From Pseudomonadota bacterium (GTDB taxonomy: Bacteria; Pseudomonadota; Alphaproteobacteria; Rhizobiales; Devosiaceae): a stretch of 17,986 bases of DNA. The number at the start of each line of letters is the position of its first letter. Within the stretch, counting starts at the first letter, position 1. Under the pieces are notes generated by a model. The model searched no databases and was not told where the DNA came from. It saw only the letters and a program-made list of their open reading frames with translations. The DNA lies in assembly GCA_023436745.1 (NCBI GenBank), contig JAEZHZ010000134.1:1-17986 (forward strand), in the 5' to 3' direction. Below are positions 1-7,525 of the stretch, in pieces. Position numbers and translations under genes: made by a program.

Positions 1-1626
1 ATCGGCAGCCTTGGCGGACCCCGCGGGCTGGCGCGGCGTCGGCGGCGTCGCCTGTGCGCGGCCGCTCAGGGTCGCCTCAAGGCGGGCGAGGCGCTCGGCG
101 GTGTCGCGGCCGGCGGTGTTGAGCACAGCCGTCATCCGCTCTTCGAGCGCGCTGATGGTATCGTCGGTGAGCCCGGAAGCGGCGGGCGCCGTCTTCGCCA
201 TGGCTTCGGACGTCTTCTGCGCCAGCATGGTGGCGAGCTTGTCGTAGTCGGGACCCTTGCTCGCCGTGCGGATCAGCCCGGTGATCTGGTCCTCGATGCT
301 CTTGAGGCTGTCGGGGCCGAACATGGCCACCGGCGCGGGAGCCTTGCGGGTCACAGCCTCGCTGGTGCGCTCGGCGACGAGCGTGGCCATGGCTTCGAGG
401 TCGGCAGGATCCTGCGGCGGGCTGGAGTAGAGGCGGGCCAGGTTGTCGAGCTGGGCGCCGGCATCGTCCATGCGCGCCATCAACTGGTGAAGCTGGTCCT
501 CGACCTTGCGGGTATCGGCGGCGGGAGCCTTGCGGCTGGCAAGATCCTCGAGCCGGTCCTCGATCTGGCGGAAACGTGGCTCCATGCCGGCGAGCACGGC
601 ATCCCGAAGGGCCGACACGTCGGTCTTGAGAGCGGCGACGTCGAGATTGGCGCTTTCGAAGTCGCTGATGCGGGCAGCAAGGGCATCGACCTTGGCGACC
701 AGCTTGCCGGGAGCGGAATCGGCCGACTTCATCGCCTTGGTGAAGGCCGCCATCTCGGCCGTCAGGCGGTCGAGCTCGGGACTGGAGAGGGCGACGTTGC
801 GCTCGATGGAATCGATTCGGTCGTAAATGTTGCGGACGCTGGTCTCGATGGACGCGAACAGGGGCGCGGCGCCATCGCCGGTGTCGGCCCGGCGTTCCTC
901 GCGAACGACTTCGCGCTCCATCTGCTGGGCCTGCAGCTCGGCCAGCTTGCCGACGGTGGCGGTGACGTCGTCGAGGCGGTGATTGATGGCGCTGAGGTCG
1001 ACCCGGGGCCCCTCCTCGATCATGGCAGCGAGCGCGGAGATCTGCGCTTCGAGCCGCTTGACCTGGCCGGTCTCGCCGACGGCGCCGGCGAGCAGTTCGA
1101 CCACATGGGTCAGCTGTTCCACCTGGCTGGCGACCTCGCGGATACTGCCATGGCCGTTGCGCTGGGTCTTGAGTTCGCCTTCGAGCCGTTCGAGGCGGCC
1201 CGAGAGGCCGGTCACGAGGGTGGTGAGCTCGCGGAACTCGGAATTCTCGCTGGCGCGCCGGCCGACGGCCGGACCCGGGGCCGACATCTGGCGGCTGCGG
1301 ATCTCGAGGATGGCCTGGGTGAGGGCATCGGTCTCGTCGTCTGCCAGGGTGTCGCGCTCGCTGAACCGGTCAACGGCGCGCTTGACGGTGCGCAGGGCCT
1401 CGCGGCGGCGGACAGCCGGCTCGGCTCCGCCTTCGACGCGCTGGCGCAGGGTGCGGACGCGCTGGGCCAGCCCGCTGACCACGGGCTCGGGCTCGTCGTC
1501 GCGGGCGTAGCGATCTTCCACCTGATCGAGCAGGGCCACCAGTTCGCCACGCAGCGCGTGCCACTCGCCTCCCGAGGGATCGCGCGGAACGTTCAACGTG
1601 TCCGGATCGAGATAGGCGCGGGGCAT
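1..1626 (-). CDS. Large coiled-coil protein, N-terminal part (PodJ/SPOR-like polarity or envelope protein?), partial
   Basis: One minus-strand frame stays open for exactly 542 codons, from an ATG at 1626 to the left edge, so the C-terminus lies outside the window. An AGGGA ribosome site sits 6 bases before the ATG. The protein begins MPRAYLDPDTLNVP and is charged and helical throughout. Repeated heptad-like stretches such as RLERLEGELKTQ, VKRLEAQISALAAMIEE, PRFRQIEDRLEDLA and VEDQLHQLMARMDD, separated by Ala/Pro-rich linkers, predict long coiled coils. No membrane segment or enzyme motif is visible in this part. In Hyphomicrobiales, proteins of this build often end in a membrane segment plus Sel1, SPOR or peptidoglycan-binding domains (PodJ-like polarity factors). 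That end cannot be seen here, so the functional name is inference. A possible CtrA box lies upstream. Confidence 0.75.
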   Translation of the reverse strand, partial: MPRAYLDPDTLNVPRDPSGGEWHALRGELVALLDQVEDRYARDDEPEPVVSGLAQRVRTLRQRVEGGAEPAVRRREALRTVKRAVDRFSERDTLADDETDALTQAILEIRSRQMSAPGPAVGRRASENSEFRELTTLVTGLSGRLERLEGELKTQRNGHGSIREVASQVEQLTHVVELLAGAVGETGQVKRLEAQISALAAMIEEGPRVDLSAINHRLDDVTATVGKLAELQAQQMEREVVREERRADTGDGAAPLFASIETSVRNIYDRIDSIERNVALSSPELDRLTAEMAAFTKAMKSADSAPGKLVAKVDALAARISDFESANLDVAALKTDVSALRDAVLAGMEPRFRQIEDRLEDLASRKAPAADTRKVEDQLHQLMARMDDAGAQLDNLARLYSSPPQDPADLEAMATLVAERTSEAVTRKAPAPVAMFGPDSLKSIEDQITGLIRTASKGPDYDKLATMLAQKTSEAMAKTAPAASGLTDDTISALEERMTAVLNTAGRDTAERLARLEATLSGRAQATPPTPRQPAGSAKAAD

Positions 1627-1701
1627 GGTTGGTCCCTGTGCAATGAAACGCAACCCTCGCGACTCCACGAAGGTATGACGGTCACTGTTGGGAAAACATG
1701 G

Positions 1702-1716
1702 TAAAGAACCCGTTAA
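1702..1716 (-). promoter_or_regulatory. Possible CtrA box upstream of the coiled-coil gene
   Basis: Read on the minus strand this is TTAA-N7-TTTA followed by C. That is one mismatch from the alphaproteobacterial CtrA consensus TTAA-N7-TTAA(C). It lies 76 bases before the ATG of the minus-strand coiled-coil gene and 86 bases before the plus-strand response regulator, so it could act on either. PodJ-type polarity genes are cell-cycle regulated in Caulobacter, which would fit. One imperfect match is weak evidence. Confidence 0.35.
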
Positions 1717-1801
1717 GCATTGCTGCAATATGCAACAGCCAGCGCCGCTGGAACCTGCTTTTGTGTGGGTTCTGCCACCCTTCACGGAGCCGTAACCGAG
1801 C

Positions 1802-2473
1802 ATGACTCGCCGCCGCATCATCATTGTCGACGACCACCCGCTGTTCCGGGCGGCGCTGAAGCAGACGCTGGCGGGCGGCGACACCACCGTTGTGGTGGAG
1901 GAAGCCGGGGACCTCAACGGTCTGAGCGCGGCGCTCGATGCGGATCGCGACTGCGACCTGGTGCTGCTCGACCTCAACATGCCGGGGGCGCGCGGGTTCT
2001 CCGGCCTGCTGCTGCTGCGGGCGCAGTATCCCGACATTCCGGTGATGATCATCTCGGCCGTGGAGGACAGCACCGTGGTGCGCCGCGCCTTCGAGCTGGG
2101 AGCGGCCGGATACCTGCACAAATCGGCGGGGCCGACGGAAATCCGCCGCGCAATCGAGACCGTGCTGTCGGGCGAGATGTTCGTGCCGGCGGGCGCGAGC
2201 CTTGCCGCAGAGGACAACCACAGCGCGCTGATGCGACGGCTCTCGACCCTGACGCCGCAGCAGGTGCGCGTGCTGATGATGCTCAGCGACGGGCTGATGA
2301 ACAAGCAGATCGCCTATGAGCTGTCGATTTCGGAAGCGACGGTGAAGGCGCATGTGTCGGCCATCCTGCAGAAGCTCGACGTCGACAGCCGCACCCAGGC
2401 GGTGATCGCGGCGGCGCGGATCGAGGAAGGCGAGTTCGAGGCGCTGTTCAACCTCGGCGCGGAGAAGACCTAG
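1802..2473 (+). CDS. NarL/FixJ-family response regulator (REC + LuxR-type HTH)
   Basis: This is a 223-residue two-domain transcription regulator. The receiver (about 1-120) has the complete phosphorylation pocket: acidic pair D10-D11, phospho-acceptor D57 in VLLDLNMPG, S85 in MIISA and K107 in YLHKSAG. The C-terminal LuxR/GerE helix-turn-helix (about 150-212) has the typical LTPQQVRVL and NKQIAYELSISEATVKAHVS segments. The ATG at 1802 has only a weak GGAG 12 bases upstream, but the protein begins directly with the first receiver strand, so the start fits. The gene converges on the hybrid kinase at 2486-4108, with 12 bases between the stop codons. Such kinase/NarL-regulator neighbours usually form a cognate pair. 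The target genes cannot be read from the sequence. Confidence 0.93.
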   Translation: MTRRRIIIVDDHPLFRAALKQTLAGGDTTVVVEEAGDLNGLSAALDADRDCDLVLLDLNMPGARGFSGLLLLRAQYPDIPVMIISAVEDSTVVRRAFELGAAGYLHKSAGPTEIRRAIETVLSGEMFVPAGASLAAEDNHSALMRRLSTLTPQQVRVLMMLSDGLMNKQIAYELSISEATVKAHVSAILQKLDVDSRTQAVIAAARIEEGEFEALFNLGAEKT

Positions 2474-2485
2474 CCGTCCCCTGCC

Positions 2486-4108
2486 CTACCCCGTGCGCCG
2501 CACCTGGCGGCCGCTCTGGCTGGCGAGGCCGCTGATGGCGGCGCGCAGGGCCGCGGGCTTGACCGGCTTGGTGACCACGGTGATGCCGCGCTCCTCGGCG
2601 AGCGCCCGGACGGCGGGGCTGCGATCGGCGGTGACGAGCGCAGCCGGAAGGTGGCCGCCGAGATTGTGGCGGAGCCATTCGATGGCATCGAGCCCCGAAG
2701 TCTGGTCGAGGTGATAATCCATCAGCACCAGGTCGGGATACCAGCCCTCGAGCAGGCGCTCGCGGTCGATCTGCTTCAGCGACAGCGCGCTGCGGACCTC
2801 GCAGCCCCAGTGGCCGAGCAGGCCCTCCATGGCCTCGAGGATGGCGCGCTCGTTGTCGACGCAGAGCACCTTGAGCCCGCTCATGCCGAAACCGGCCTCG
2901 GCGGCGGGACTCGACACGTCCGATGAGGCGCGCACTGGGCGCGTGACCGGCAGGTAGAGCGAGAAGCGCGAGCCGCAGCCTTCGACGCTGTCGAGTTCGA
3001 GCGTGAGCCCGAGCGCGGTGACGAGGCGCTGGACGATCGAGAGCCCCAGGCCCAGCCCCTGCGCCATGCGGGCGCCGCGCTCGAGGCGGGAGAACTCGGC
3101 GAACACCAGCCGGTGCTGCTCGCGGTTGAAGCCGATGCCGGTATCGACGATGTCGATGCGCACGCGGGCGCCGCGCCGGCGCAGCCCCACCAGCACCTTG
3201 CCGCCGGGGGCGGTGTACTTGATGGCGTTGGAAACGAGATTCTGCACGATGCGGCCGACCAGGGTGCGGTCGGCGAGGAGCGTCTGGCCCGAGGGCACGA
3301 TGCGCAGCGAGATGTTGCGCTCGCGCGCCATGGGGGCGAACTCGACCTCGATCTTGCGCAGGAAATCCCGCGCTGTCACCGGCGCCGGGGCGGGACGCAG
3401 GGCGCCGCTGTCGATGCGCGAAATGTCGAGCAGCGCCGACATGATGTCCTCCACCGCCGTCAGCGACGCCTCGATGGAATTGGCGAGTTCGGCGAGCCCC
3501 GTCGACTTGGCGCGCTCGATCAGGGTGGAGGTGTAGAGCCGCGCGGCGTTGAGCGGCTGCAGCAGGTCGTGGCTGGCGGCGGCGAGAAAGCGGGTCTTGT
3601 CGTGATTGGCGGCATCGGCCTTGGCGCGGGCGATCTCGAGTTCGGCGTTGACCCGCGTCAGCGCCGCGGTGCGCTCGGCGACGCGCCCCTCCAGCGTCTG
3701 GTTGACGCGCTCGAGCTCGCGCTCGGCATGGGCGCGGGCGGTGACATCGGAGGTGCTGATGACGAGGCCACCGTCGGGCAGGCGGCTCGAATGAAATTCG
3801 AGCGTCTGGCCGGAATGGCCGAGGCGCTGGGTCACGGTGCGGTCGGAGGAGGTCAGCAGGTCGATCCGCTCGACCGCGAGCCGCGTGGAATCGCCGGGAC
3901 CGAAATCGCCGCGGGCGGCGAGGCGCAGGGCGATGTCGAACAGCAGGGTGCCGGGCGCCCCGGCGCTTTCCGGCAGGGCCAGCAGGTCGATATAGCGGCG
4001 GTTGCAGGTGACGAGCCGCAGCGTGGCATCGAAGATGGCGATGCCCTGCGGGAGATGATCGATGGCCTGCCGGAGGCTGGTGGCGGCTTCGGCCGCGGGC
4101 GCTTGCAT
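2486..4108 (-). CDS. Hybrid sensor histidine kinase/response regulator (PAS-HisKA-HATPase-REC)
   Basis: 540 residues, with no signal peptide or membrane helix, so probably cytoplasmic. An N-terminal PAS-like sensor (about 10-125, AIDHLPQGIAIFD...) is followed by a short coiled coil (125-170). The HisKA segment has phospho-acceptor H180 in AAASHDLLQPLNAARL. The ATPase domain shows the N box (N290/N294), DTGIGF at 322-327 and GLGLGLSIV at 351-359. A C-terminal receiver (about 411-530) carries D418, phospho-acceptor D464 in VLMDYHLD, T493 and K514, and looks phosphorylatable. The SHDLLQPLNAARL H-box is typical of the NahK/ErcS' group of soluble hybrid kinases, known from Pseudomonas and often paired with LuxR-type regulators. 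That affiliation is inferred from motifs. The likely partner is the convergent NarL-type regulator. The signal sensed is unknown. Confidence 0.92.
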   Translation of the reverse strand: MQAPAAEAATSLRQAIDHLPQGIAIFDATLRLVTCNRRYIDLLALPESAGAPGTLLFDIALRLAARGDFGPGDSTRLAVERIDLLTSSDRTVTQRLGHSGQTLEFHSSRLPDGGLVISTSDVTARAHAERELERVNQTLEGRVAERTAALTRVNAELEIARAKADAANHDKTRFLAAASHDLLQPLNAARLYTSTLIERAKSTGLAELANSIEASLTAVEDIMSALLDISRIDSGALRPAPAPVTARDFLRKIEVEFAPMARERNISLRIVPSGQTLLADRTLVGRIVQNLVSNAIKYTAPGGKVLVGLRRRGARVRIDIVDTGIGFNREQHRLVFAEFSRLERGARMAQGLGLGLSIVQRLVTALGLTLELDSVEGCGSRFSLYLPVTRPVRASSDVSSPAAEAGFGMSGLKVLCVDNERAILEAMEGLLGHWGCEVRSALSLKQIDRERLLEGWYPDLVLMDYHLDQTSGLDAIEWLRHNLGGHLPAALVTADRSPAVRALAEERGITVVTKPVKPAALRAAISGLASQSGRQVRRTG

Positions 4109-4253
4109 GTGAGGGGTCCGTTCCTGCGGCGGACTATGGGCGCAGCGTCCCGCGCAGGCAAGTCAGACCTGCGGACCATTGCGTCCGGACCGATGTTGGC
4201 GGATGCTCGGCGCCCCGGGCTGGACGTCCGGAACCGCGGCAAGGAGAAGTGCT

Positions 4254-4700
4254 ATGGCCGGTATGCTGAAGGAATTTCGCGATTTTGCGATCAAGGGCAA
4301 CATGATCGACCTCGCCATCGGCGTGATCATCGGCGCGGCCTTCGGGTCCATCGTCTCCTCGCTGGTGGACGACATCTTCATGCCGCTGATCGGACTGGTC
4401 CTCGGCGGCATCGATTTTTCCAACCTGTTCATCGTGCTGTCCAACCCCGACAACGTGCCCGTGCCCTCGCTGGCCGCGGCACAGCAGGCGGGCGTCTCCA
4501 CGCTCAATATCGGGCTGTTCATCAATGCCGTGGTGAAGTTCACCATCATCGCGTTTGTGCTGTTCCTCGTGGTGAAGGCCATCAACGCCATGAAGCGCGA
4601 AGCTGCCAACGAGCCTGCGGAAGTCACCCCCGCCCCGACCAAGGAAGAGGTGCTGCTCACCGAAATCCGCGACGTGCTGCGGGCGAACCCGAGGGTTTAG
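4254..4700 (+). CDS. mscL: Large-conductance mechanosensitive channel MscL
   Basis: A 148-residue inner-membrane channel that opens under membrane tension to release solutes during osmotic downshock. It begins MAGMLKEFRDFAIKGNMIDLAIGVIIGAAFG, the conserved MscL N-terminal helix and pore-lining TM1. VSSLVDDIFMPLIG follows, then a periplasmic loop (VLSNPDNVPVPS...), TM2 (NAVVKFTIIAFVLFLVVKAIN) and a charged C-terminal helix ending in EEVLLTEIRDVLR. Length is normal for the family. An in-frame ATG exists at 4179, but AAGGAG at 4241-4246 lies 7 bases before the ATG at 4254, and the protein from there matches the family start. The gene is divergent from the hybrid kinase and looks monocistronic. 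Confidence 0.97.
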   Translation: MAGMLKEFRDFAIKGNMIDLAIGVIIGAAFGSIVSSLVDDIFMPLIGLVLGGIDFSNLFIVLSNPDNVPVPSLAAAQQAGVSTLNIGLFINAVVKFTIIAFVLFLVVKAINAMKREAANEPAEVTPAPTKEEVLLTEIRDVLRANPRV

Positions 4701-4785
4701 GGGGGAACTGCTGATCCGGCTTCCTGGAGCTTTGACGGATTCGCCAGGTCTCGCCCGAACGAAGCGAACGTCCACTTCCGGATGT

Positions 4786-4821
4786 GACCGCCTCGTTTCG
4801 CTAGACCGCCTCGTTTCGCTA
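4786..4821. repeat. 18-bp perfect tandem duplication
   Basis: The unit GACCGCCTCGTTTCGCTA occurs twice with no gap (4786-4803 and 4804-4821). It sits in the 286-base non-coding stretch between mscL and the islet gene at 4987. Apart from this duplication and a ribosome site for the downstream gene (GGGAG at 4975-4979), I see nothing defined in 4701-4986. The GC content falls here compared with the flanks, suggesting the edge of acquired DNA. Confidence 0.7.
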
Positions 4822-4986
4822 ACAGTATCGGCCACACGCTGGCGTTCTTGCAGGCGAAGGAAACTACTTCTAGGCGCCGAGTCGCTGTGCAAAACCCTGG
4901 CGCAGATGCCGGCGACGGCGCCGTGCTTTTTGGCGTCCAAGTAACTGGATGCTATTGCTTCCGGGTAGACAGCCGGGAGCGAGTCC

Positions 4987-5874
4987 GTGAAGCGCGTCAA
5001 TCTTCTCCACTATTTTCAACTTGCAGAGACGCTGCAGTCAGCCAAGCAGACAATGACGTCGCAAACTGTGAAGGGCGCGCAGATGTACCTTGCTGCGATG
5101 GACGTTCGCAGCAAGATTCAGACATTCATCGCAGACGACAATGGATTCTATACGTGCAAGCATGCTGCTGGCGACCTCTTGGAAGCCGCGCAGATGTGGC
5201 TTGGGAAGATTGCGCCGGGCGATCAGTTCGTTTCCGAGAACTTCGACAAGGATCACCATTCTTGGGAGTACTCGGATTTCGGCAGGCACATCGACTCGTT
5301 CAAGAACGTGTTCGATGCGGAGTGCCGCGAAGTTGACGTCTATTCGGTTGGCCAGCTTGGCATCTACAAGACAAGTGCTTTGGTTTCGGACAGCGCGAGC
5401 GTAATCCCGGCAGAGGTGCGCATTCACATGCCGTCTGCAGCAGTCGATGAGTTCAGAAACGCGGGCAAGTGTCTCGCCTTTGATCTACCATCGGCCTGTG
5501 GGTTCCATGCGTTGAGGGGAATGGAACTGGTCATGGATGACTATCTCCGCGCCTTCCAGGTCGTGACGGATGGCTTCAAGACGTGGAATCACTACATCCA
5601 AGCTGCCGAGACGCTTATCAAGAACGGGGCCGGGAACGGCAAGAAGCCGTCGCCGCGAGTAACAGCCATGCTCGACCGCATGCGCACTCTAGACCGCAAT
5701 CCGCTGATGCATCCTCGCGATACTCTAGACCAAGTATCAGCCGACCAGCTTTTCAAGCTCTCCGCCGTTACAGTCGTGGAGATGATCCGCGACATGAAGT
5801 CAGGCCAGATTGTGCCAGCCAATGAGGAAGAGGGCATAGCCAGCCTGTTTGCCGATGGGACGGGCGCTGCGTGA
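4987..5874 (+). CDS. Uncharacterised accessory protein with HEPN-like C-terminal motif
   Basis: A 295-residue soluble protein starting at GTG, with GGGAG 7 bases upstream. Its DNA is clearly less GC-rich (roughly 53-57% in lines I counted, against about 70% in a neighbouring gene) and uses more A/T-ending codons, which suggests transfer. I recognise a sequence style shared by many unnamed island proteins: VYSVGQLGIYKTSALV (about 118-133), then NAGKCLAFDLPSACGFHALRGMEL (about 158-181), then DRNPLMHPRDTL (236-247). The last contains R237-x4-H242, matching the Rx4-6H signature of HEPN RNases and HEPN-like folds, within predicted helices. N-terminal residues 1-100 have no recognised domain. Membership of HEPN is inference from the motif; an RNase or defence role is possible but not shown. 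No antitoxin or second defence gene is adjacent. Confidence 0.8.
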   Translation: MKRVNLLHYFQLAETLQSAKQTMTSQTVKGAQMYLAAMDVRSKIQTFIADDNGFYTCKHAAGDLLEAAQMWLGKIAPGDQFVSENFDKDHHSWEYSDFGRHIDSFKNVFDAECREVDVYSVGQLGIYKTSALVSDSASVIPAEVRIHMPSAAVDEFRNAGKCLAFDLPSACGFHALRGMELVMDDYLRAFQVVTDGFKTWNHYIQAAETLIKNGAGNGKKPSPRVTAMLDRMRTLDRNPLMHPRDTLDQVSADQLFKLSAVTVVEMIRDMKSGQIVPANEEEGIASLFADGTGAA

Positions 5875-5978
5875 CCGGCGAGTCTATTTCAACAAGGCAG
5901 CGGTGCAGGTGAGCCTCGCCGCGGTGCTATGGGGGTACCGAGAACGCCCCGGCTGAGCGGTTTCTGGGAATACGTTCC

Positions 5979-6015
5979 TTGACACCCCATCCATAGGCAC
6001 ATATGCCTATTGGAT
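5979..6015 (+). promoter_or_regulatory. Promoter -35 with overlapping palindromic operator
   Basis: A perfect TTGACA lies at 5979-5984. Just downstream is an inverted repeat: ATAGGCA (5993-5999), 4-base centre CATA, TGCCTAT (6004-6010). It is extended by outer arms ATCC (5989-5992) and GGAT (6012-6015), with one unpaired base. The palindrome covers the spacer and the place where a -10 box should be (6002-6007, a poor TATGCC), so a bound regulator would block or remodel polymerase binding. The next gene is the FixJ-type regulator at 6191, which would have a leader of roughly 175 bases. The rest of 5875-6190 shows no other feature. Confidence 0.55.
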
Positions 6016-6190
6016 AGGTGGTGCGGGCCATCCGGGTTTTTCCGGATCGGGATAAAACGGGCCGCCTCGTGCACAGTGTATCTGCGTTTCACCCGCCTTG
6101 CCGGGGACGATCGCGCCTGGAGTGGCGCGGGGTGGCGGCTGTGTGGGCGGTGGAGCGCGGGACGACGCAGATGGCCAAGGAGGGACGGCA

Positions 6191-6826
6191 ATGAACGACA
6201 AGGCCGACTACCGCTCGCATCACATCGGCGAACGGCTGATTCATATCGTGGATGGGGATATCGAAACCTGCGAGGCGCTGAGCGTGCTGTTCCGGCTGGA
6301 GGGCTTCCAGACCGGGTACTTCCAGAGCGCTGCGCAGTTCGTGACCGCGCTCGAGCGGTGGCGGCCGGATGCGGTGGTGCTGAACCTGAGGGTGGGACAG
6401 GACAGCGGCCTTGCCCTGTTGAGCCGGGTGCGGGGAGCGCAGGCCGGCACGCCGGTGGTCATGCTGGCGGATGGACCGCAGATGGAAGCAGCGGTGACCG
6501 CGATGAAGCTCGGGGCCGCCGACGTGCTGACCAAGCCGCTCGACGGCGACCATCTGCTGATGGTGGTACGCGAAGCCCTGCGGCGCGAGGCCGGCCGCGC
6601 ACCGGCACCGCCCCAGCATCGGACGGCGGCGCCGCGCCATTTTGCCCGGCTGACACCGCGCGAGCGGGAAGTGCTGCACCTGATCACCCACGGCCAATCC
6701 AACAAGGAGGCGGGCCGGCAACTCGGCATCTCGCCCCGCACGATCGAGGTGCACCGGGCGCGGGTGATGGAGAAGCTGGGAGCCAAGAACACCGCGGACC
6801 TGATGCGGATCGTGCTGACGAGCTGA
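6191..6826 (+). CDS. FixJ-family regulator with aspartate-less (pseudo-) receiver
   Basis: A 211-residue REC-HTH protein. The ATG at 6191 is preceded by AAGGAGGG (6177-6184) with 6-base spacing, which decides it over an in-frame ATG at 6098. The receiver (about 15-130) follows the FixJ pattern, but the pocket is altered. The usual aspartate after strand 3 is N65 (PDAVVLNLRVGQDSG), the acidic cluster reads D21-G22-D23, and the conserved Thr/Ser is A93 (MLADGPQ). Only K115 (LTKPLDGD) is kept. The LuxR-type HTH (about 152-210) is intact: LTPREREVLHLITHGQSNKEAGRQLGISPRTIEVHRARVM. It therefore probably binds DNA without classical phosphorylation, or responds to another input. No kinase gene is adjacent. 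A palindromic promoter lies upstream. Confidence 0.9.
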   Translation: MNDKADYRSHHIGERLIHIVDGDIETCEALSVLFRLEGFQTGYFQSAAQFVTALERWRPDAVVLNLRVGQDSGLALLSRVRGAQAGTPVVMLADGPQMEAAVTAMKLGAADVLTKPLDGDHLLMVVREALRREAGRAPAPPQHRTAAPRHFARLTPREREVLHLITHGQSNKEAGRQLGISPRTIEVHRARVMEKLGAKNTADLMRIVLTS

Positions 6827-7048
6827 CGGGGCAGCTTCGGTTACCCGAAAGGTTGGTGGCTGTCGCAGGACGGCTGACCGGACCCGCTTTCGGCGGGACG
6901 ACGACCCCCGTGATGCCGGAGCATTTCCGCTGGTCCCGGCGGCGGCAGCGCGCCGCGCTCGGGGCCGAACGCCCGCTGCGGGGCTCCTTCAGGGATCGCG
7001 CTGGGGGAGATGTGCGTTCGTGGGCGTGATCAGGCTCAGGAGGCGGAG

Positions 7049-7453
7049 ATGGAACAGGCGACGGGCGGGTGCATGTGCGGGGCCGTTCGCCTCGTGGCGG
7101 TGGGGCAGCCCAACCGGGTGGGGATCTGCCATTGCCTCGACTGCCGCAAGCACCATGGGGCGGTGTTCTTCGCCGCAGCGATCTTTCCGGCCGAGGCCGT
7201 GACGGTGACCGGGGAGACGGATAGCTACAAGGGGCGGCATTTCTGCCCACGATGCGGCTCGTCGCTGTTCGCGGCGAGCGCGGACGAGGAGGTTGAGGTG
7301 CATCTGGGGGCGCTCGATGCGCCCGACCAGTTCGCGCCGACCTACGAGTGCTGGACGATCCGCCGGGAAAGCTGGCTGCCGGAGTTCACCGGCATGCGGC
7401 GCTACGAGCGCGACCGCGAGGCGCAGGGGCGCACGGAGGCCCAGGCCCCCTAG
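7049..7453 (+). CDS. GFA/CENP-V family zinc protein
   Basis: A 134-residue protein of the family named after S-(hydroxymethyl)glutathione synthase (Gfa). Zinc-binding cysteines are all in place: C8 and C10 in GGCMCGAVRL, C27, C29 and C32 in CHCLDCRKH, and C66 and C69 in FCPRCGSSLF. Most family members are of unknown function, and glutathione-formaldehyde activity has been doubted even for the founding member, so no reaction is assigned. AGGAGG at 7038-7043 with 5-base spacing fixes the ATG at 7049 over one at 7010. The 222 bases before it (6827-7048) hold only a weak 5-bp hairpin (6883-6897) that could end the upstream regulator transcript. The MATE gene follows 72 bases after the stop. Confidence 0.9.
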   Translation: MEQATGGCMCGAVRLVAVGQPNRVGICHCLDCRKHHGAVFFAAAIFPAEAVTVTGETDSYKGRHFCPRCGSSLFAASADEEVEVHLGALDAPDQFAPTYECWTIRRESWLPEFTGMRRYERDREAQGRTEAQAP

Positions 7454-7525
7454 GCAGCTTGCGAAGGCCATGGCGGCAGCTACAAGGGGCGGGCACATCC
7501 GCACTCTCTGTTCTTTTCGCGACCC

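Noticed and set aside
487..1704. 405-codon plus-strand open frame
   Set aside because: It is antisense to the continuous minus-strand coiled-coil gene (1-1626), whose codon pattern and ribosome site are convincing. Its product is low-complexity Gly/Leu/Asp sequence.
3113..4714. 533-codon plus-strand open frame
   Set aside because: It lies opposite the hybrid histidine kinase and across mscL, both certain from motifs. It is a GC-rich shadow frame.
6010..7029. 339-codon plus-strand frame
   Set aside because: It overlaps the FixJ-type regulator in another frame. It is Arg/Gly/Ala-rich and has no ribosome site.
7223..7493. AGCTACAAGGGGCGG found twice (in the GFA gene and just after it)
   Set aside because: Only 15 bases match, one copy is coding, and there is no flanking similarity. 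It is treated as chance or a trivial duplication.
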